This document shows, one piece after another, positions 1 to 4,282 of a stretch of DNA of 7,128 bases. The stretch's first letter is position 1. Each line of letters opens with the position of its first letter. Source of the stretch: Oscillospiraceae bacterium (GTDB lineage Bacteria > Bacillota > Clostridia > Oscillospirales > Oscillospiraceae); the NCBI GenBank assembly GCA_016296565.1, contig JAEDJB010000096.1, forward strand, positions 1 through 7,128. Reading direction: 5' to 3'. The notes beneath the pieces are model-generated. The model was given only the letters and a program-made list of their open reading frames with translations, had not been told where the DNA came from and made no database searches. The position numbers and the translations under genes were made by a program.

Positions 1-65
1 TAATATGCCCGCAAAGCAGGAAATTATGCAAAAAAAGCCGGGCCCGTTGAAAAAGCCTCGCAGAG

Positions 66-235
66 TTTGCTGCTCGCAGGCAGCAAAGACAATTTAATCA
101 TGTTCTCCGGCGGCGTGTACGTCGGAGAACATACTTCTCAGGCCGCAAGTGTGAGGGCTGTGGGCCTTTGTCCACAGCCCTTGCGCGCAGCGGCCTGCCA
201 TCCCCTCTGTCGGAAAAGGCTTTGCCTTTTTCGAC
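66..235. repeat. Cluster of four consecutive inverted repeats in gene-free DNA
   Basis: No credible gene lies in 1-310. Four hairpin-forming inverted repeats follow one another: 66-73/80-87 (8 bp, perfect, 6-nt loop), 100-109/123-132 (10 bp, perfect, 13-nt loop), 155-163/172-180 (9 bp, perfect, 8-nt loop) and 209-220/224-235 (12 bp with one G-T pair, 3-nt loop). A fifth, at 243-292, is the probable rrf2 terminator. None of these four is followed by a clear T-tract on either strand, so they do not look like ordinary intrinsic terminators. They may be read-through RNA structure, remnants of palindromic dispersed repeats, or a structured RNA. The inverted repeats are seen directly; any role is unknown. 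Confidence 0.6.
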
Positions 236-292
236 AAAATAAGCCGCCCGCCTTTGAAAAGAAGGGTGGCCTTTTCTTCAAAGGTGGGCGGC
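236..292 (-). terminator. Probable intrinsic terminator of the rrf2-family gene
   Basis: A long stem is formed by 243-258 and 277-292 (16 bp with one G-T pair), and the interior (about 260-275) can pair further around a small loop. On the minus strand it starts about 18 bases after the Rrf2 stop codon and is followed by a T-rich stretch (TTATTTT, 236-242). Position, stem strength and T-rich tail fit Rho-independent termination of the upstream regulator gene. Confidence 0.7.
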
Positions 293-310
293 GGTGGGTG
301 GCGGTGGAGG

Positions 311-754
311 TTACGGGGTTTCTGCTGCTTCTGCCGCTTCCAGCTCGGCCTGCTGCTTCTGCAGGTCAGCCAGGGAGAAGCTGTCCAGATACTGGTCGAT
401 CACCTGGTCCAGCCCCTGCCACAGGGGGAGGGCCCGGCAGTGGCCGGCCTTTTCGCAGCCCTTCTTCTCTCCCTTGAGGCAGGAGACGGAGGCCAGGCTG
501 CCCTCGGCCAGGCGGATGATTTCCCCGGCAGAGTAGTCCGCGGGGGCCTTGGCCAGGCGGTAACCGCCTCCCTTGCCCCGGGCGGCATCCACCAGGTTCA
601 CCCGGCTGAGAGAGGCCAGGATGTTTTCCAGGTACTTAACGGAGATCTCTTGGCGGCGGGCAATGTCCTTCAGGGGGATATACTCGCCGGTGTTGTGGTC
701 GGCCAGGTCCAGCATCACGCGCAGGGCATAGCGGCCCTTGGTGGAGATCATCAT
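311..754 (-). CDS. Rrf2 family transcriptional regulator with three C-terminal-half cysteines
   Basis: A 147-residue protein of typical Rrf2 length. The N-terminus (MMISTKGRYALRVMLDLA) is the family's start signature. A winged helix-turn-helix follows: recognition region about residues 28-51 (LKDIARRQEISVKYLENIL) and wing about 55-68 with the RGKGGGYRLA motif. Residues 92, 100 and 106 are cysteines, the region where IscR/NsrR-type members bind an Fe-S cluster, and W112 follows as in many relatives. The C-terminus is a Glu/Ala-rich helix. In this family such cysteines sense iron-sulfur status, nitric oxide or redox state; whether this one holds a cluster is inference. No Fe-S or cysteine biosynthesis gene is adjacent in the window, so the target is unknown. 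An AAGGAG at 762-767 lies 7 nt before the first ATG; a second ATG directly follows it, so the start could be one codon later. Confidence 0.93.
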   Translation of the reverse strand: MMISTKGRYALRVMLDLADHNTGEYIPLKDIARRQEISVKYLENILASLSRVNLVDAARGKGGGYRLAKAPADYSAGEIIRLAEGSLASVSCLKGEKKGCEKAGHCRALPLWQGLDQVIDQYLDSFSLADLQKQQAELEAAEAAETP

Positions 755-761
755 GGCGGTG

Positions 762-767
762 CTCCTT
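762..767 (-). promoter_or_regulatory. Ribosome binding site of the rrf2-family gene
   Basis: AAGGAG on the minus strand, 7 nt upstream of the ATG at 754. It supports this start for the 147-residue regulator. Confidence 0.8.
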
Positions 768-801
768 CTTTCTGTTCGTTCTTTCCTTCCGTGCGGGCGG
801 C

Positions 802-821
802 TCCGGCCGCGCCCGGCCGGA
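802..821 (-). promoter_or_regulatory. GC-rich stem-loop in the rrf2 leader
   Basis: A 7-bp perfect stem (802-808 with 815-821) with a 6-nt loop lies in the predicted 5' leader of the rrf2 mRNA, between the promoter and the ribosome binding site. No T-tract follows on the minus strand, so it is unlikely to be a simple terminator. Positions 803-826 match 957-980 at 22 of 24 bases in the same orientation, so the hairpin resembles the right half of the neighbouring nucleotidase terminator. A role in mRNA stability or control is inference. Confidence 0.5.
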
Positions 822-840
822 AACCTATGAGATTGCTTTG

Positions 841-869
841 ATTATACCCCAAAGAAACGAAAAAGTGAA
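841..869 (-). promoter_or_regulatory. Predicted sigma-A-type promoter of the rrf2-family gene
   Basis: On the minus strand a perfect -10 TATAAT (841-846) is preceded by a 17-bp spacer and a 4/6 -35 TTCACT (864-869). The expected start point is near 834, giving a leader of about 80 nt. A TTGACA at 877-882 is too far (30 bp) from this -10 to pair with it. The A/T-rich DNA upstream (881-935) could act as an UP element or an operator. Confidence 0.65.
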
Positions 870-884
870 TGGGGGCTGTCAAAA

Positions 885-916
885 TTTTTGAAAATATTTG
901 GGGTTTTTCTGAAAAT
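885..916. repeat. Short direct repeat upstream of the rrf2 promoter
   Basis: TGAAAAT occurs at 889-895 and again at 910-916, exactly 21 bp apart (two helical turns). Each copy is preceded by a TTTTT run (885-889 and 904-908). The pair lies just upstream of the rrf2 -35 region. It could be a binding site on one face of the helix, including an autoregulatory one, or simply part of an A/T-rich UP element. The repeats are seen; the role is inference. Confidence 0.35.
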
Positions 917-946
917 CTTACAATATTTCATGCAATTTGCCCCGAG

Positions 947-981
947 AAAAAGGTTCCCGGCCGCGCGCGGCCGGGAACCTT
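947..981 (-). terminator. Intrinsic terminator of the SLH-anchored nucleotidase gene
   Basis: A perfect 32-bp palindrome (950-981) with a very GC-rich core is followed on the minus strand by a T run (947-951, partly shared with the stem). It lies about 35 bases after the nucleotidase stop codon. The plus-strand side lacks a T run, so termination is expected mainly in the minus direction, protecting the rrf2 promoter downstream from read-through. Confidence 0.85.
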
Positions 982-1016
982 AGGAGAATGCGCTGAGGAT
1001 ACGCCGGGGAGCAGGA

Positions 1017-3179
1017 TTACTCCGCGGTGTACCGCATGAGGATGGTGGCAACCTGAGCCCGGGTGGCGGAGTTCTGGGGGGCCAGGGTGTTGTTGCCCAC
1101 GCCGGAGATGAGGCCTTCGCCAACAGCCCAGTTCACAGCGTCGGTGGCGTAGGAAGAGATCTTGCCTGCGTCGGAGAAGGCAGCCAGGTTGTCGCCGGCT
1201 GCGGGGATCTCGCCGCCGCTTTCATACTGAGCGAAGCGATAGAAGAAGGCAGCCAGCTGCTCCCGGGTGAGGGCCTTGCTGGGGGCGAAGGTGGTGTCGG
1301 AGGTGCCGGTGGTGATGCCGGTCTCGGAGGCCCAGAGGACCGCGTTGGTGTACCAGGTGTCAGCGGCCACGTCCTGGAAGGGGTTGTCCTGGGTGACTTC
1401 GGGTTCCCCTGCCATCCGGTAGAGAACGGTGACCATCATGGCGCGGGTCAGGTTGGTGCCGGGCTGGAAGGCGCCGCTGGAGCCGTTCATGAGGCCGGTG
1501 AGGGTCACATAGGTCACGGCGTTGGCGTACCAGTCAGTGGCGGTCACGTCGGTGTAGGAGATGGTGCTGATGCGGCTCTGGGTGGTGCCGTAGTCAGCCT
1601 CGGTGACCACGCCGCCCAGCTGGGTGGTGATGTAGTCCATGACCACCTCGTCCAGAGGCACGCCCAGGTCATAGCCGACGGGGGAGGCCTTGAAGGCGTA
1701 GTAGGTGTCGCCGCCTGCGCCCAGGAAGTCGTTGGTGACGATGGTGTAGGTCTCGTTGGGGTCAAAGGCCTCGCCGCCCACGGTCTGGATCATGACCCGG
1801 TTGATGGAGTCGGGCTTGCCGTAGGTGGAGTCGGGGTAGAGGGAGGAGGTGTCATAGGCTGCGCCGGTGTTGATGGTGTAGGTGATGCCGGACACCTGGG
1901 GGAAGCCGCCGATGGCTTCGGGGGTGCAGTAGGTGGAGGCCTCCAGGACTTCCTGGAGCTCTGCGCCGGTGACCTTCACGATGTACAGGGTGTTGCCGAA
2001 GGGCAGCACGGTGTTGATGTCCTTCTTGGTGATGTCCCCGGCGGGGATGGAGGCGCGGATGCCGCCGCCGTTGGTGACGGCTGCGTCCACAGGCTCACCC
2101 AGGGAGTTGGCCTGCCACAGCATGGCGTCGGTGATCAGGTCGGCCAGGTTGGTCTCGCCGGTGCGCACGTTGGCCTTTTCGCCCTGCAGGTCCACTTCGG
2201 TCTGGGCAAAGACAGCGCCGTAGTCGGCGTCGATCTCAGCCTGGATGCTCTCAGCCAGCGCGGCCACGGCTGCGTCGGGGGTGCAGCCCCCTTCGACCAG
2301 GGCGCTGGTGATCACGTTGAAGGCGTCGATGGTGCCGTCGGGAGTGATTTCAATGACGCCGATGTTTTCCAGCTTGGTGCCGGTGGAGGTGAGCAGGGTG
2401 CCGTTCACGGTGGCGTTTTCGTTGGTGGCGGCCACGATGTCCTCCAGGGTGGAGTGGGAGTGACCGTCGATGAACACGTCGATGCCGTCCACGTTCTCCA
2501 GCAGGTCGATGGAGCGGTTGCCCACGGACTCGGCGTCAATGCCCAGGTGACCCAGGCAGACGATGATGTCGCAGCCGTCAGCCTCCAGGGCGTCCACCTG
2601 AGCCTGGGCGCAGTCGAACATCTCCTGGCCGGCCAGGAAGGTCACGCCCTGGATCTTGGCGGGGTGAGCCTTGGTGGCGGTTTCCGGGGTGTCCAGACCG
2701 AAGAAGCCGATCTTGGTGCCGTCGGGGGCGGTGAAGACGATGTTGTCGCCGAAGGCCAGGTCGCCTTCGTGCTGGATGTTGGCAGCCAGGATGGGGAAGT
2801 CGGCCGCATCGGCCAGCTCCACCAGGTTGGCGTAGCCATAGTCAAACTCATGGTTGCCGGGGGCGGCCACGTTGTAACCGGCCAGGTTCATGAGCTCCAC
2901 AGCCGTTGCGCCCTGGGAGACGCTCACGGTGGGGTCGCCCTGGATGAAGTCGCCGGCGTCTACCAGCAGCACATAGGCGCCTAAGTCCTCATAGCTCTGC
3001 TTCAGGGCAGCCACCGCTGCGTAACCGCTGATGCCGCCGTGGACATCGTTGGTGTGCAGGATGACGATGGAACCCGTCATGTCCTCGTTCTCGGACTCAA
3101 CAGCGCCGGCGGGAATGGCCAAAGAGAAGGCCATGACCACAGCCAGGAAGAGAGCCGCGAACTTGTTCCACTTCTTCAT
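1017..3179 (-). CDS. Secreted 5'-nucleotidase/2',3'-cyclic phosphodiesterase family protein with three SLH domains
   Basis: This 720-residue protein should hydrolyse nucleotides, possibly also 2',3'-cyclic nucleotides or UDP-sugars, outside the cell to release nucleoside and phosphate. Residues 1-26 form a signal peptide (KK start, hydrophobic core, likely cleavage after AGA). The metallophosphatase domain spans about 36-290: HTNDVHG (42-48), DAGDF (74-78), GNHE (108-111), GHLG (210-213) and GHSH (239-242) carry the expected dimetal ligands D45, H47, D77, N109, H211, H240 and H242. The 5'-nucleotidase C-terminal, substrate-binding domain spans about 325-535, with NGGGIR (370-375), PFGN (393-396) and FLGAGGD (485-491). 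Three SLH repeats follow (about 542-590, 600-650, 668-717), each with a TRAQ-like motif (TRAM, TREQ, TRAQ). SLH domains usually bind pyruvylated secondary wall polymer, so the enzyme is probably held on the cell surface. The reading frame stays open further upstream, but the signal peptide and AGGAGGA fix the start. Single-gene transcript with its own promoter and terminator. The exact substrate cannot be read from sequence. Confidence 0.95.
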   Translation of the reverse strand: MKKWNKFAALFLAVVMAFSLAIPAGAVESENEDMTGSIVILHTNDVHGGISGYAAVAALKQSYEDLGAYVLLVDAGDFIQGDPTVSVSQGATAVELMNLAGYNVAAPGNHEFDYGYANLVELADAADFPILAANIQHEGDLAFGDNIVFTAPDGTKIGFFGLDTPETATKAHPAKIQGVTFLAGQEMFDCAQAQVDALEADGCDIIVCLGHLGIDAESVGNRSIDLLENVDGIDVFIDGHSHSTLEDIVAATNENATVNGTLLTSTGTKLENIGVIEITPDGTIDAFNVITSALVEGGCTPDAAVAALAESIQAEIDADYGAVFAQTEVDLQGEKANVRTGETNLADLITDAMLWQANSLGEPVDAAVTNGGGIRASIPAGDITKKDINTVLPFGNTLYIVKVTGAELQEVLEASTYCTPEAIGGFPQVSGITYTINTGAAYDTSSLYPDSTYGKPDSINRVMIQTVGGEAFDPNETYTIVTNDFLGAGGDTYYAFKASPVGYDLGVPLDEVVMDYITTQLGGVVTEADYGTTQSRISTISYTDVTATDWYANAVTYVTLTGLMNGSSGAFQPGTNLTRAMMVTVLYRMAGEPEVTQDNPFQDVAADTWYTNAVLWASETGITTGTSDTTFAPSKALTREQLAAFFYRFAQYESGGEIPAAGDNLAAFSDAGKISSYATDAVNWAVGEGLISGVGNNTLAPQNSATRAQVATILMRYTAE

Positions 3180-3185
3180 AGTTGA

Positions 3186-3192
3186 TCCTCCT
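3186..3192 (-). promoter_or_regulatory. Ribosome binding site fixing the nucleotidase start
   Basis: AGGAGGA on the minus strand, 6 nt before the ATG at 3179. It rules out the longer open frame that runs 121 codons further upstream to 3542. Confidence 0.9.
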
Positions 3193-3243
3193 AATCTGAT
3201 ATTCTGAAAAGACCACAAACGTAGACTTTCCAGGGGCATAGTC

Positions 3244-3274
3244 ATTATACCCGATTCCCGGTGGGATTGCCACC
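3244..3274 (-). promoter_or_regulatory. Predicted promoter of the nucleotidase gene with overlapping inverted repeat
   Basis: A perfect -10 TATAAT (3244-3249) lies about 65 bp before the start codon. The matching -35 at 17 bp spacing (TGGCAA, 3267-3272) is poor (3/6). A 5-bp inverted repeat, 3260-3264 with 3270-3274 and a 5-nt spacer, covers this -35 region. A weak -35 under a dyad suggests activator- or repressor-controlled expression, for example by phosphate or purine supply, but no specific regulator can be named. Confidence 0.5.
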
Positions 3275-3298
3275 CTATTTTTCTTACGTTTTGGAAAC

Positions 3299-3355
3299 AA
3301 AAAACCGTCGCCTGCCCGGCGTGGTCGGGTACCCTTTGGGGCGGGCGAACAGGCG
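3299..3355 (-). terminator. Terminator-like hairpin with T6 tract, minus strand
   Basis: CGCCTG/CAGGCG (3309-3314 with 3350-3355) brackets GC-rich DNA that can fold further. On the minus strand it is followed, after four bases, by six Ts (3299-3304). It lies between the repeat element and the nucleotidase promoter. It could be a back-up terminator for the operon ending at 3655 or part of the dispersed repeat. The stem is long-looped and its folding is uncertain. Confidence 0.4.
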
Positions 3356-3359
3356 CTGA

Positions 3360-3582
3360 GGGTTTCTCAACCCAAAGGCTCCCCTGGAGAGGGGAGCTGG
3401 ATTTGCCCGCAGGGCAAAGACTGAGGGGTGCTGCCCTGTGAAGCGCATCTCGGGCGCGCTGACGAGGCAGGGCGGCGGAGATAGTCCCCCCTGGTCCTGC
3501 CGTACCGCTCCCGATCGATTCTCCCAGGCGACACCTCTCCACCGCTCCGCGGTCCCCCTCCCCTCTAAAGGGGAGGTTTTTT
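3360..3582. repeat. Palindrome-rich non-coding element, probably a dispersed repeat
   Basis: This stretch has no gene and is built almost wholly of short hairpins: 3360-3364/3369-3373; 3378-3385/3390-3397 (8 bp, 4-nt loop); 3402-3408/3412-3418 (7 bp, 3-nt loop); nested 3433-3438/3468-3473 around 3442-3446/3456-3460; 3541-3545/3549-3553; and 3557-3564/3569-3576 (8 bp) followed by T6. The two ends carry related CTCCCCT...AGGGGAG stems. The pattern of a CTCCCCT stem, then a variable short stem, then CTGAGGGGT matches, from memory, a very common intergenic repeat in gut Clostridia. I cannot confirm copy number from one window. No target-site duplication or transposase is seen. The exact boundaries are uncertain. 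Confidence 0.6.
3557..3582 (+). terminator. Terminator-like hairpin at the right end of the repeat element
   Basis: An 8-bp perfect stem (3557-3564 with 3569-3576, 4-nt loop) is followed on the plus strand by six Ts. It has the shape of a plus-strand intrinsic terminator, but no plus-strand gene precedes it, so it may block antisense transcription or simply be a repeat end. Confidence 0.4.
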
Positions 3583-3610
3583 GCGGGGGAAAAAGTGCCC
3601 GGTGGAAACG

Positions 3611-3645
3611 AAAAACCGCCCCGCCGGAAAACCCGGCAGGGCGGT
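3611..3645 (-). terminator. Intrinsic terminator of the LtaS-like/unknown-gene operon
   Basis: A 13-bp stem (3615-3627 with 3633-3645, 5-nt loop) begins 9 bases after the stop codon of the downstream operon gene and is followed on the minus strand by TTTTT (3611-3615). The one imperfect pair is C-A on the plus strand but G-U in the minus-strand RNA, so the hairpin is better formed in the minus direction, as expected if it serves this operon. Confidence 0.88.
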
Positions 3646-3654
3646 CTGTGCGTT

Positions 3655-4242
3655 TTAGGGATTGCTGAAGAAGAACCCGCACTTGTCGTACTGGTACTCC
3701 AGGGCCTCGCTGATGCGCTCGGCCAGGTAGAGGAACCGGGCGAACTTCTGGCGGGGGTCCAGGCTCAGCTGGTGGGAGTTGAAGGTGGCCAGGGGGAGCT
3801 TCCGCCACACCCCGTCCTCCCCGGGCTGCTGGCGGTCCAGCAGGGCGTCCGTGGGGGGAAAGTAGAAGGACTTGATATAGTAGTTTCCCTCCTCGTCCTT
3901 CCGGTAGCCCAGGATGGCGGCGTAGTCAAAGTCCACGGCGGTAAACTCGTTGGCCTCCCGCTCGTCAAACTCCGCCTTCATCATGGGGTAGTAGAACAGG
4001 CGGATGGCGAAGGTCTGGTCCTTCAGGTGGGCAAACTTCTGGTCCATGGGATCGTCGCTTCCCACAATGGGGGCGCCGTCGGACCGCTCCAGCCGGCCGG
4101 TGATCCGGGGCAGGCCCTCCTCCGTGGGCTGGGCCAGGGAAAAACTCACCTTATACTTGGAAGAAAAGTCCGTGTAGCGGTTCAAAACGTCCACAGCTTG
4201 TTCCGCCAAAGACTGGCGGTGGGCATTGTTCTTTGCGTCCAT
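3655..4242 (-). CDS. Hypothetical soluble protein, second gene of the LtaS-like operon
   Basis: I do not recognise this 195-residue protein. It has no signal peptide or membrane segment and should be cytosolic. It opens with a polar helix (about 5-25), then a mixed alpha/beta region rich in aromatic and charged residues. Notable segments are RITGRLERSDG (46-56), an acidic DEREANEF (93-100), VDFDYAAILGYR (103-114) followed by YYIKSFYFPPTD (121-132), and a C-terminal helix (about 165-182) ending KCGFFFSNP. It has two cues for cytosolic residence only: absence of export signals and high charge. An AAGGAGG (4250-4256) lies 7 nt before the ATG at 4242; the ATG at 4248 is only 1 nt from it and is unlikely. 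It starts 40 bp after the LtaS-like stop with no promoter or terminator between, and a terminator follows directly, so the two are probably co-transcribed. A function in envelope synthesis would be guilt by association only. Confidence 0.82.
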   Translation of the reverse strand: MDAKNNAHRQSLAEQAVDVLNRYTDFSSKYKVSFSLAQPTEEGLPRITGRLERSDGAPIVGSDDPMDQKFAHLKDQTFAIRLFYYPMMKAEFDEREANEFTAVDFDYAAILGYRKDEEGNYYIKSFYFPPTDALLDRQQPGEDGVWRKLPLATFNSHQLSLDPRQKFARFLYLAERISEALEYQYDKCGFFFSNP

Positions 4243-4249
4243 AATCATT

Positions 4250-4256
4250 CCTCCTT
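4250..4256 (-). promoter_or_regulatory. Ribosome binding site deciding the start of the hypothetical gene
   Basis: AAGGAGG on the minus strand. Spacing is 7 nt to the ATG at 4242 but only 1 nt to the in-frame ATG at 4248, so the shorter 195-residue product is preferred. The open frame running upstream to 4386 overlaps the preceding gene and has no such site. Confidence 0.85.
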
Positions 4257-4282
4257 GTTGATGAATGGATGGTGTTATAACG

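Noticed and set aside
1..60. A-run and GGGCCC near the left edge as a minus-strand terminator
   Set aside because: The only palindrome next to the T-run is CGGGCCCG, which leaves no room for a loop, so a stable hairpin is not evident.
66..292. CRISPR-like or tandem repeat array at the left edge
   Set aside because: The hairpins differ in sequence, length and spacing; there is no repeated unit and no spacer pattern.
67..841. Plus-strand open frames across the rrf2 region and left edge
   Set aside because: They are antisense to a well-supported Rrf2 gene or run through hairpins, with biased composition and no ribosome binding site.
877..882. Consensus TTGACA on the minus strand as the rrf2 -35
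   Set aside because: It is 30 bp from the TATAAT at 841-846, and no -10 lies at 16-18 bp from it. The TTCACT at 864-869 has the right spacing.
3180..3542. 121-codon N-terminal extension of the nucleotidase frame
   Set aside because: The signal peptide and the AGGAGGA site place the start at 3179. The upstream part runs through the promoter and the palindromic repeat and resembles no protein.
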